This document shows, piece by piece, positions 46,200 to 54,372 of a DNA stretch of 64,000 nt (positions are counted from its first letter, which is position 1; each line of letters begins with the position of its first letter). The DNA lies in assembly GCA_007674295.1 (NCBI GenBank), contig CM017454.1, forward strand, positions 118,305 through 182,304, written 5' to 3'. Made by a program: the position numbers and the translations under genes. The DNA is from Antonospora locustae (lineage: Eukaryota; Microsporidia). The notes beneath the pieces were generated by a model that worked only from the letters and a program-made list of their open reading frames with translations, had not been told where the DNA came from and did no database searches.

Positions 46200-46778
46200 C
46201 TACTCAATCTTGGACTTTGCGTCTCTGATGATTTCGGCAATGGCCTCTTTGATGGAAAAAAGAAGATATCCAATAACAATTCCATAGACCATGTATATCA
46301 GCTGTCTGGGCAAATACGCCATGTATTCCTGCAGGTAGAAGTACATGTTCTGCGTTATGCAGAGAGCCTTTGCCGCACAGCGCACAGGTATGAAACACGG
46401 GTCCAAATACCACTTCATTGGTGCTTTTTCTTTCCAAAGCTGCTTCTCAAGTATGTCCAGAAGCTCGTTCTTGTTACGCGGTGTGATCACATATGTCTTT
46501 CCATCTGCGCGAACAACGAAGTGCGGAACATAATGGACAAAAAAACGCATGGCCATCTCCTGATTTTCAGAGTAGTTTACCTTTCTGGTATCTATTGTGC
46601 TTATCGTGTCTATGACCTCGTCAAAGTGCTCACACCCGTCACAGCGGTAGTTTTCCCTAGTATCATGGAAGTATATAAGCAACGGCCTACCTGAGGCGAG
46701 GTCTGCGTCGTCCAGTTGCTTCTCGCTGCAGATGCCTTTGTCTGCAGCATATGCAAGCACAAGATACAACCAACTCAT
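46200..46778 (-). CDS. ER thioredoxin-like membrane protein (PDI-like)
   Basis: The 192-residue product begins MSWLYLVLAYAADKGIC, a signal-peptide-like start. A thioredoxin-like domain follows with a CDGC active-site motif (CXXC) after RPLLIYFHDTRENYR and a FVVRADGKTYVIT stretch with the cis-Pro position unclear. A C-terminal membrane helix is seen (LIYMVYGIVIGYLLF) with a short basic tail. Orientation suggests a lumenal redox domain anchored in the ER, a possible protein disulfide isomerase. ATACCC directly precedes ATG 46778. The open frame extends to 46958 but that extension is not plausible. Confidence 0.72.
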   Translation of the reverse strand: MSWLYLVLAYAADKGICSEKQLDDADLASGRPLLIYFHDTRENYRCDGCEHFDEVIDTISTIDTRKVNYSENQEMAMRFFVHYVPHFVVRADGKTYVITPRNKNELLDILEKQLWKEKAPMKWYLDPCFIPVRCAAKALCITQNMYFYLQEYMAYLPRQLIYMVYGIVIGYLLFSIKEAIAEIIRDAKSKIE

Positions 46779-46782
46779 GGGT
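46779..46782 (-). promoter_or_regulatory. CCC start-context tract deciding the thioredoxin start
   Basis: GGG at 46779-46781 (CCC on the minus strand) abuts ATG 46778 and argues for the short form with a signal peptide. Confidence 0.45.
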
Positions 46783-46934
46783 ATGTTTGTTTGTAGATAG
46801 CTTTTCTTTTGTATTGTTTGTAAAACACGATTCATGCAGCGTCTGCAATTGCATGCAGAGTTGTGATCTGAAACGGGACTGCAGTGTGTTTCTGACATTT
46901 GGTTTCCAAATAAAAACAAATGTTTTACCAGCCC

Positions 46935-48470
46935 ATGGCGAACACAACGGCAAAGCACTATGGTATAACAGAGCCGCTGTCTCTTGAGAGGAGTAGCGAT
47001 CTTGAGAATGAGTATTCATCTGCCATGGACAGATACCTGTACGAGCTGGGCTTCTTCGAGACTGACGAGGCGGAGCTGCAGCGCGAAAAAGTTCTGGGCA
47101 AGCTTGACTTCCTTGTGAAGAAGTTTGTTGCAAAGGTCGGAGAAGATCTGGGTGTGGCGCCCGGATTTGAGGGAAAGATATTTACCTTTGGAAGCTACCG
47201 GCTTGGTGTCCATTCCAAGGGTGCCGACATCGATGTCCTCTGCGTGGCTCCGCGCCACATAACAAGAAAAAACTTCTTTGGAGACTTCTTTGCAATGCTG
47301 GGTGCCAATGAGAGCATCAGATGCCTGACAAAGGTAGAGGACGCCTATGTTCCTCTCATCAAGTTCGAATTCGATGGCATCCCTATTGACCTCGTATTTG
47401 CAAGTATACACGCACCTAACACCAAGAATGGCGTGAACTTGCTTGACAACTCGATTCTAAAGGGAATGGATGAGAAATGTATTTTGTCGGTGAATGGAAA
47501 CAGAGTCACCGACGAAATATTAAATTTGGTTCCGGACACAAAAACGTTTCACTCTGCGCTGCGCTGCATAAAGTACTGGGCAAAGAGAAGGGCTATATAT
47601 GGGCACACATACGGGTACTTTGGAGGTGTCTCCTACACGCTCTGCGTTGCAAGAGTGTGCCAGCTATATCCAAACGCATCCTCTTTCACAATCGTACAAA
47701 AGTTTTTCAAGCTGTTCATGCAGTGGAAGTGGCCTAGCCCTGTAGTTCTCAAGAAGTTTGACCAGTGCGACTTAAATTTCCGCGTGTGGGACCCTGCCAC
47801 CAACATGGCCGACAAGTTTCACAAGATGCCCGTTATAACGCCTGCATATCCATCTATGTGCTCCACACACAACGTGTTCTCCAGCACACAATATTTTTTC
47901 ACAAAAGAACTGACAAGAGCCTGCAAAATAACAACAAAAGTTGTTGACATAAATTTGTGTTTGAAGGAGCTTTTTTCTCTATCGGATTTCTTTATCACAT
48001 ACAAAAACTTCATTGCAGTTTTCTGTGTTTCGCACGCGCTGGAGGGATATGAGGCCTGGGAAGGCTTTGTAGAATCAAAGATAAGAATACTGTGCGGAAA
48101 GCTGGAGGAAGCGGAGACAGTGGCGTATGCGATTCCCTATCCAAGGTCGTTTGCGTACCAGAGGCCGCCATGCAAGTACGGACTGGATGCATACAAAAAG
48201 TGCACCGCATACTTCATCGCCTTGGACTTCACCAACGTGAAGCTCATGGTCAACAACAGAAAGGTCATGGTCAACACACAAGTCAATGATTTTAACGACT
48301 TTATACTTCAGAGCCCGTTGAAGAGTAAGGACATGGAAGTCTCCATAAAGTCTCTCAAAAAAACAGACGTTGGCGAGCTGCTGCGACTATACACAGACCA
48401 GAAAAGGGCAGGGGAGGCTTGCAAGGCAGGGGAAAGCGGTCAGAAGCCGCCCATTACCGTTTTTAATTAA
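46935..48470 (+). CDS. PAP1: Poly(A) polymerase
   Basis: Adds poly(A) tails to mRNA 3' ends. The 511-residue nucleotidyltransferase product has TFGSYRLGVHSKGADIDVLCVAP (GS motif at about 86, metal-binding DxD at 98-100) and KFEFDGIPIDLVFASI with the third catalytic Asp. A central domain (ALRCIKYWAKRRAIYGHTYGYFGGVSYTL) and a C-terminal RNA-binding domain (about 360-480) follow. Compared with yeast Pap1 (568), the tail is shortened. AGCCC directly precedes ATG 46935; an upstream in-frame Met at 46920 is less likely. Confidence 0.94.
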   Translation: MANTTAKHYGITEPLSLERSSDLENEYSSAMDRYLYELGFFETDEAELQREKVLGKLDFLVKKFVAKVGEDLGVAPGFEGKIFTFGSYRLGVHSKGADIDVLCVAPRHITRKNFFGDFFAMLGANESIRCLTKVEDAYVPLIKFEFDGIPIDLVFASIHAPNTKNGVNLLDNSILKGMDEKCILSVNGNRVTDEILNLVPDTKTFHSALRCIKYWAKRRAIYGHTYGYFGGVSYTLCVARVCQLYPNASSFTIVQKFFKLFMQWKWPSPVVLKKFDQCDLNFRVWDPATNMADKFHKMPVITPAYPSMCSTHNVFSSTQYFFTKELTRACKITTKVVDINLCLKELFSLSDFFITYKNFIAVFCVSHALEGYEAWEGFVESKIRILCGKLEEAETVAYAIPYPRSFAYQRPPCKYGLDAYKKCTAYFIALDFTNVKLMVNNRKVMVNTQVNDFNDFILQSPLKSKDMEVSIKSLKKTDVGELLRLYTDQKRAGEACKAGESGQKPPITVFN

Positions 48471-48645
48471 TATTCTTTTAAACACAACGTCTTACTTCAA
48501 TACCCAAACGCAGTGCTGCAGACAGAAACCACATGGTTTCTGTGCTCTCGCATTTCCAACGTCAAATACTCAGATTTAGTGGAGGCAAGCATCGGACCAT
48601 GAAGCTGGAAAAAAGGAACCTCAGAGAAATAACTGGGTTTATTAT

Positions 48646-49131
48646 CTATGTCTGAGTGACGACTTTACCGCCCTTTCTTACATCCTCCACCATACAAAGC
48701 CTTGGAGCTGTGATCAATGCAAATGTGACTTCGTCCTTGCTGTCTGGGTCAAGCACGCTCTTGAGAAGCTCTATATCTTTCTCACTAAAGTCGCTTGCTT
48801 TGAGAGTTTCAAAGTTGCCTTCTTCAGCACCACGTCCTATCACGCTTATTTCATCTCCGTATATGTCAATCAGCACGTACTCAGTTCTCTTCAACTTTGC
48901 AGTGTCAACCTTTGTGCCGCTCGTAAATGTCGTCTCATAATTCTTCTTTGTTTGAATGTTTGTGCCCCTTATCATAAACTTGGCAGAGCCGTGCTTTCCT
49001 GGCTTGGCAGTATCAATGCTTCCGATTTTTATGTAATCGTATCTTCCTCCCACGGAAACAACAAAGATTCCGCCTGTCTTCAGTTCGTTGCACATTTTCT
49101 TGTCAAATTGCTCTGATTCGTCTTTGCTCAT
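48646..49131 (-). CDS. TIF51: Translation factor eIF5A
   Basis: Ribosome-binding factor that promotes peptide-bond formation at Pro-rich sites. The 161-residue product has the hypusine site PGKHGSAK with Lys46, preceded by IGSIDTA. The C-terminal OB fold follows (KRTEYVLIDIYGDEISVIGRG). Canonical eIF5A has TGKHG; here Thr is Pro. It is a little more divergent than usual around the loop, but order and length (156-160) match. CCCCC stands near the ATG on the sense strand. Confidence 0.85.
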   Translation of the reverse strand: MSKDESEQFDKKMCNELKTGGIFVVSVGGRYDYIKIGSIDTAKPGKHGSAKFMIRGTNIQTKKNYETTFTSGTKVDTAKLKRTEYVLIDIYGDEISVIGRGAEEGNFETLKASDFSEKDIELLKSVLDPDSKDEVTFALITAPRLCMVEDVRKGGKVVTQT

Positions 49132-49214
49132 TTGGGGGTTAAAACTTTTTAATACTTCATCACCTGTGTCTCCTTAGCATATTGCCATGAGATGCTCTAT
49201 AGCGGCATGCAGGC

Positions 49215-50669
49215 CTACTTTCTCTCTGGTTTGTTCATGCCAAGGTTGTAGTACCTGTTATACACTAGCAGAACGACAGTCAGAAGAGTCGACAGCAGAG
49301 AGACCGCAATGAAGAAAAACTCTGCATCGTCAAAGGAACTTCTCAGCGAGAAGACAAGGGAAACAATGATTGGAGAGAATGTGTACGAGAAGTTCGAGAT
49401 GCAGCTTAGAATTGCGAAGCCAAGGCCGATCCTCTCCTCGGAGACCAAGAGTGGCATGCACAGCCCATAGCAGGAAATAAGAGGGCTGGCAAACCCTAGA
49501 AGAAAGACGACAAGAACTGCAGATCCCGCAGAGGTGTAGATGAGAACATGAGAAAGGGTGAGCAAAACCCCGCCAAATAGCATCATGAGAAGCTTGTACC
49601 CGATGAAGTCTGAAAATACACTTGTCAGGGAAACAAGAGCCATCGATACACCCTCAATCATGGCAACCATCTTGCCAGACTCCTTGTTGCCAACGCTGTA
49701 CTTCTTTTGAAAAAGCATAGGTGCTATGTTATAAAACGGTGCCCAGACAACCGAGAACAAAAATACCATTCCCAAAAACACACGGAAGGCCGGGTGAAAC
49801 GTGGCGTCCTTATCTGTGTGTTTAGCGAATATTGTATCGCCCTCGCAAAAAAGCTCAACCTTGCTGCTTTCCTTAAGATTTCTATAGCTTTCTAGTGAGA
49901 CGCCCTGCGGCGTATTTTCTCGGTGCGAGCACAGTGTCTCTGTGTCACCAGCGTTAGGTGTGCTCTCTCCATAGAAGATGCAGTTTGGACCCACACTCCA
50001 GGACTCCTGCTCCTGAGTACATGCTTCCTGTCTCTGCGGTGTTCCTGAATTTGTTTCCACAAAGTCGGCTCTATACTCTTCTATTTCCTCTTCCATGTAC
50101 TTCAAGGATGATTTCGCGCTTATCAGCCAGTACCCAATGACAGATACAAGTGTTATTGCCACGCCTGTAAGCGACGCCACAAATCCACTTGCATTCTCAG
50201 CAACAAACGGTGTTAGAATGAAGTTAGAGATAGTGCCGAGCCGGCCCAGTCCGCTGAAGCATGCCATAGAGAGCGCAAGCTCCTTGTCTTTGAAGTGCAA
50301 GGTTATTGTCCTGCTCTGCACAAAGGAAAAGCCCTCACCGCCCAGACCATGAACAATGCGGCCAATCACCATCAGCACATAGCTCTGGACGCTCAGGCCC
50401 AGCGAGAACAATGCCTGGCCTGCAAGAATGATTAGACACAGGTAGTGGGCTAGCCTGGGCTTTCGGTTTTGAATGTAGCGCCCAATGATAAATGGGCATA
50501 CAATATTTGGCATTGCATACGCAGCATAGAGATACGTAATTCTCGACGTGTCAAAAGCCTTTCCGTCCATAACCAAATACTTGTTCAATGCAGAAGGAAT
50601 GTCATACGAGTAGTAGCATGCAAAAAGTACTATTCCAGAGCGCGCCAGAACCCTAAATCTTTCTTTCAT
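49215..50669 (-). CDS. Major facilitator superfamily transporter (MFSD1-like)
   Basis: The 484-residue carrier has about twelve hydrophobic spans split by a long cytosolic loop (around residues 200-290) that is Ser/Thr/Glu-rich. The first half contains VQSYVLMVIGRIVHGLGGEGFSFVQSRT, typical of the MFSD1 family with an extended motif A region. DIPSALNKYLV near the N-terminus also fits. Substrate is not indicated. ATG 50669 (MKERFRV) is used; the frame extends upstream to 50771, where no good start context is seen. Confidence 0.82.
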   Translation of the reverse strand: MKERFRVLARSGIVLFACYYSYDIPSALNKYLVMDGKAFDTSRITYLYAAYAMPNIVCPFIIGRYIQNRKPRLAHYLCLIILAGQALFSLGLSVQSYVLMVIGRIVHGLGGEGFSFVQSRTITLHFKDKELALSMACFSGLGRLGTISNFILTPFVAENASGFVASLTGVAITLVSVIGYWLISAKSSLKYMEEEIEEYRADFVETNSGTPQRQEACTQEQESWSVGPNCIFYGESTPNAGDTETLCSHRENTPQGVSLESYRNLKESSKVELFCEGDTIFAKHTDKDATFHPAFRVFLGMVFLFSVVWAPFYNIAPMLFQKKYSVGNKESGKMVAMIEGVSMALVSLTSVFSDFIGYKLLMMLFGGVLLTLSHVLIYTSAGSAVLVVFLLGFASPLISCYGLCMPLLVSEERIGLGFAILSCISNFSYTFSPIIVSLVFSLRSSFDDAEFFFIAVSLLSTLLTVVLLVYNRYYNLGMNKPERK

Positions 50670-50798
50670 GAAACACACCAAATATTGGTTAAAAGTCGCT
50701 GTTAAAACCCTGTGTTTCAGAGATGGAGATGCACGATGTAGTACAAGCACACGCGCATGCACTTCGCACAATCATAAGGTTGTAGAAAAGACGTTTAT

Positions 50799-51179
50799 TT
50801 AGTTCTTGGGATCCACCGGCTCACTGTATGAAAAGTACATACGCGGATATGCACGTCTTCTCTTGCAGACGGAGTGCACGGACATGTTGAGCTGTCTTTT
50901 AGTAAGCGCCATCCTCTTTGCCTTTGTGAGGCGTGGCCGAAGATCCTTTGGCATTCTCTTGTCGTTTTTGTGCTTTTCGTACATCTCAGCATACAGCTTT
51001 TCTGTTCGCACAGTAAGCACACGTGCAATGTTCTTTCTCATCACGCGAATCTCGTGGGGCTTCAGTGTCTGCGTGTTCTTCTGTTGTCTCAGGCGCAGCA
51101 GCTCTTCCTTGAGGCTGAATGCCAGGGTTTCTAGCTCCTCAACGCTCTTTTCTCTAAGTTCCAAGGTGCGTATTTTCAT
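50799..51179 (-). CDS. RPL35: 60S ribosomal protein uL29
   Basis: Ribosomal protein near the exit tunnel. The 126-residue product MKIRTLELREKSVEELETL...SLKEELLRLRQQKNT, then HEIRVMRKNIARVLTVRTEKLYAEMYEKHKNDKRMPKDLRPRLTKAKRMALTKRQ is a clear end-to-end match to eukaryotic L35. The start has CCCC four to five bases upstream on the sense strand. No intron interrupts it. Confidence 0.95.
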   Translation of the reverse strand: MKIRTLELREKSVEELETLAFSLKEELLRLRQQKNTQTLKPHEIRVMRKNIARVLTVRTEKLYAEMYEKHKNDKRMPKDLRPRLTKAKRMALTKRQLNMSVHSVCKRRRAYPRMYFSYSEPVDPKN

Positions 51180-51261
51180 TCAGGGGTAATTTTTATCTGA
51201 TTACAAGAAAGAAAGCGGCACGGTTGCACATGCAGCATATTCTTGTGCCCTTGAAACAGCT

Positions 51262-52449
51262 TCACTGCTTTCCACCTGATCGGTACTCTCGGTAGAAGTC
51301 CACGGGAGTGCTTACCGTATGGACCACATCTTTTGCCACAAGCTTTGAGAGAACCATAGTGCACACCTCCTGATAGTTTATCTTTCGCACCATATCCTCA
51401 ATATCCGGACACTCCACTCCTTTGGCATTCATGTACTCTCGCACATAGTCTAGATTATTTGAGAATGGACACCCAAAGGCATTGGGATCACTTGCAAGCG
51501 ACATAATCTTCTTGCATGTGAAGCTTGAATAGTTTGCCTTTTTTCCCTCAAGCCCGTAGTTGTGTCGAATACTATACAGGTACTCCTTGTCAAAAACATC
51601 CTTTGATACACTGAACATGGATCGCATTAGCTGTATGCACTCGTCGACGCTCACACCACACTCTTTCAAAAAAAGGCATAACGCCTGCCTGTCGTTATAT
51701 TTCAGATGCCTGGAGTTTCTAAACTTCAACATCAAGCCCTCCATGCATGGAGGCATGTATCTTTGGCACACACCGACCGAAGAGGACGGCTCCCCAGGTC
51801 TGCTTTCCATAAACACTTTCTCGTGCAGCCTTCTCAGCCTCTCGTCTGGGTTTCGTAGCATGTATTCGTAAAGCCCATCCATTCTATTCTCCAAAAACTG
51901 GCGGTAGAAGTTGACAAGACACGACTTCATGACCTCCGGACTTATTCTGCAGTATCCCCTCACAACTTTCACTCTCCTTTGTGCAACAAGGTCACAGACT
52001 TTTGTGAAGTGAATCTGCATGTCCTCGCTGTAGCGAGTCTCTTTTCTGTAGCCTATCTGAAACCTGGAACTTGGCAGAATTCTACAGCCCTTTGCGTCCA
52101 CACCATCAATCTTTCCCAGAAAGGTTTCTTTGAAGTAATTCTCGACAAGCATCTGGTCTACACTGCAGAGCCTCTTTCTGAAAAGGTGAACTTCCTGTGC
52201 AATGAACCAGCGGACAGACCACAATGCCTGAGCACACAGCAGCCTGCAGTAGAAGTGAGATTCAACATCCTCTTCCTGGCCGTTTATGTCGCTGAAGTGG
52301 ATGCCGGGCCTTGTGCTTTCAACCATACGAAGCATCTTTATTCTCCTGAGAGATAGAGACTCAAAGTCTGTGTATTGCATGCTTCTGACGTGCAGCTTGT
52401 CGTAGAACTGTATCTTTGCACAGGGCACTTCTCTTCTCATTCGCTTCAT
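51262..52449 (-). CDS. PRI2: DNA primase large subunit
   Basis: Fe-S subunit of primase-polymerase alpha that helps start RNA primers. The 395-residue product has the Pri2 C-terminal signature: YMPPCMEGLMLKFRNSRHLKYNDRQALCLFLKECGVS, then FDKEYLYSIRHNYGLEGKKANYSSFTCKKI and AFGCPFS. The four [4Fe-4S] ligands appear as Cys235, Cys312, Cys327 and Cys349, spaced much as in yeast Pri2. Shorter than yeast (528). The long frame starts at a non-ATG codon, so ATG 52449 is used, with GACCCTGT just before it. Start is divergent from the MPG glycosylase, 175 bp away. Confidence 0.9.
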   Translation of the reverse strand: MKRMRREVPCAKIQFYDKLHVRSMQYTDFESLSLRRIKMLRMVESTRPGIHFSDINGQEEDVESHFYCRLLCAQALWSVRWFIAQEVHLFRKRLCSVDQMLVENYFKETFLGKIDGVDAKGCRILPSSRFQIGYRKETRYSEDMQIHFTKVCDLVAQRRVKVVRGYCRISPEVMKSCLVNFYRQFLENRMDGLYEYMLRNPDERLRRLHEKVFMESRPGEPSSSVGVCQRYMPPCMEGLMLKFRNSRHLKYNDRQALCLFLKECGVSVDECIQLMRSMFSVSKDVFDKEYLYSIRHNYGLEGKKANYSSFTCKKIMSLASDPNAFGCPFSNNLDYVREYMNAKGVECPDIEDMVRKINYQEVCTMVLSKLVAKDVVHTVSTPVDFYREYRSGGKQ

Positions 52450-52623
52450 ACAGGGTCCTCTGGGCTCTTCGTAAACACAAGCGGACGCCTGCAATCAGCT
52501 CTCGTGCAAATGCAACATAGGCGATTTCACTGCTCACTGTGCAGAAACTTCTTTCGTTCAGGAAACGTAATCGATAATGCTGAAGCCGTCTCTGTATTGT
52601 CTGTGGAACAAGGGGTCCCCTTT

Positions 52624-53301
52624 ATGCTTCCCGTGGCCCACGTATGTTCACCGCAGCTCTGCGAGAATACCAAGAACAGAGGAGATTATGTGAGGCTAAC
52701 AAGAGAGTTTTTCGACAGAGAATGCAGGGAGCTTGCTAGGGCTTTGCTGGGGACGCTGCTGGTAAGAGTATGTGAAAGTAGCTGGCAGGCTGTGCGAATT
52801 GTCGAGACAGAGGCATATCCAGGCGGCAGCGACAGAGCATCACATTCATATGCAAACAGGCGTACTGCCCGCAACGCTGCAATGTTCATGCAGCCAGGTA
52901 CTGCATATGTATACTATGTGTACGGAAACCAACAATGCATGAATGTAAGCAGTCAGAAAGAGGGCGCGGCTGTTCTTATTCGTGCAGCAGAGCCTGTACA
53001 TGGTGCAGATGTAATGGCGCAGCGGCGGTGCGAGAGAGGTGCCAGGACCTCGATATCGGCGCGTGAGTTGTGCAACGGGCCCAGCAAACTCTGCCAGGCA
53101 CTTGCGATCAAAAAAAAAGACTTTGACAGGGAAGACACTCTCACTAGCAACCACCTGTTCTTTGCTACAGACGGATACTGCATCAAAGCAGAAGACATTG
53201 TTGTGAGTGGAAGGGTTGGGGTTGAGAGGTACGGTAAATACTGGGCCTCGCTTCCAATGCGGTTCTACCTGAGAGGAAACACACACGTTAGCGTAAAGTA
53301 G
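52624..53301 (+). CDS. MAG1: Alkyladenine DNA glycosylase (MPG/AAG type)
   Basis: Base-excision repair glycosylase removing alkylated purines. From ATG 52624 the 225-residue product aligns with the animal-type AAG family: LTREFFDRECRELARALLGTLL, RIVETEAYPGGSDRASHSY and GMFMKPGTLYVY-like AAMFMQPGTAYVYYVYGNQQCMN. The catalytic Glu/Tyr/His align to Glu63, Tyr65 and His74. It differs from the HhH-GPD (yeast Mag1) fold, so the name MAG1 is by function only. ATG 52624 follows CCCCTTT; the open frame starts upstream at 52375 and would overlap PRI2. The family is mostly animal, plant and bacterial, so its presence may reflect transfer. Confidence 0.88.
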   Translation: MLPVAHVCSPQLCENTKNRGDYVRLTREFFDRECRELARALLGTLLVRVCESSWQAVRIVETEAYPGGSDRASHSYANRRTARNAAMFMQPGTAYVYYVYGNQQCMNVSSQKEGAAVLIRAAEPVHGADVMAQRRCERGARTSISARELCNGPSKLCQALAIKKKDFDREDTLTSNHLFFATDGYCIKAEDIVVSGRVGVERYGKYWASLPMRFYLRGNTHVSVK

Positions 53302-54372
53302 CGTGCTATACATTTGACTGAAGATATTATCATTTGGTTGGACGAAGGCTTTCTTATAGCACATGCAATACCATTTATGCAGCCTGTATGAGGTTCTCAT
53401 TAATATTTCTCTATTCAGGTAGCAAGAATATAAAGCATATAGTCAGCAATCCATTATTTTTGGTCTGACATTCACATCAGAACAGCCCTGATGAGAGGCC
53501 ACAATAAGCCCGAACTGTGGTCTACACAAAACTGGAAATGAAATGACTTCGTGGGGCTGGAATCGCGTCTTTGTGAGGAGAGGTTGAGATAGATGCTTGC
53601 AAGACGTCTCTAGCTGCCAAGCAGAGGAGAGTCTGCGGCAAGGTATCTGAGACAGCCTGGTGGTGCCAGTGGATATTAGAGTGTGGCGTCCACATACTGG
53701 CTATAGCTGGCAGGTTGCAAACCAAGTGTCAATGCAGCGAAAATCTGCTGAGCACGAAGACGACGTTTGTAGGTACGGTGCTTAAAGCAGTCCCGGCAGG
53801 CAGGCTTACAGTAAGCATTTGCGCGTATGCAGAATGTCCTTTCTAAATAAATCCATCGTTGTTTGCAACCCGTATGCATTTGCATCAGACACAACCAGAT
53901 GCAGTGTCTCTGCTGTGGACATATACAATTCATCTGGTGCATTTGCATGCAGCATTCGCTGTCTGGGCAGAGATGCGAATCTTCAGAGTTGTTGCGGTTT
54001 GGGCACGCCGAGACGGTGAACAGAGCGTTGCGGAGAGCGAGGTGTAGTAGGCTGGCAAGGTCAAGACATCTGCTCTTTGAGGACAGACATTCGTTATACA
54101 CAGTCTAGACTCCAGCATATGCAGAGCATACAGTAGAGACACGAGCCGCGACACGTTGCAACAGCACTATAACATTTCCAAACTGGAGAACCATCTCAAG
54201 GCATCACAAGGTCACAGCCCACACTGTGCCGTTGCACTAGAGTTCGCGGTGGTTTGTTTTTCGACATCACGACACTTTCTTTTCCTTGACACAAGACAGC
54301 GGACCTGTAATCAGATGTCAATTCTATACGTTTCTCTCATGACAAGTAATCAAGAGAACGAAGTATATACCC
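53302..54372. other. Long gene-poor gap at the border of the repeat region
   Basis: About 1.07 kb without a protein I can support. Several overlapping frames of 60-140 codons exist on both strands (for example 53676-54101 minus, rich in Cys). None has a start context or recognisable family, and they overlap one another. The three bases before 54373 are CCC, the start context of the next gene. Confidence 0.55.

Noticed and set aside
53676..54101. A 141-codon Cys-rich minus frame in the gap before the NEL-like gene
   Set aside because: Several overlapping frames are open here on both strands, and none has a start context. Composition does not look like folded protein.
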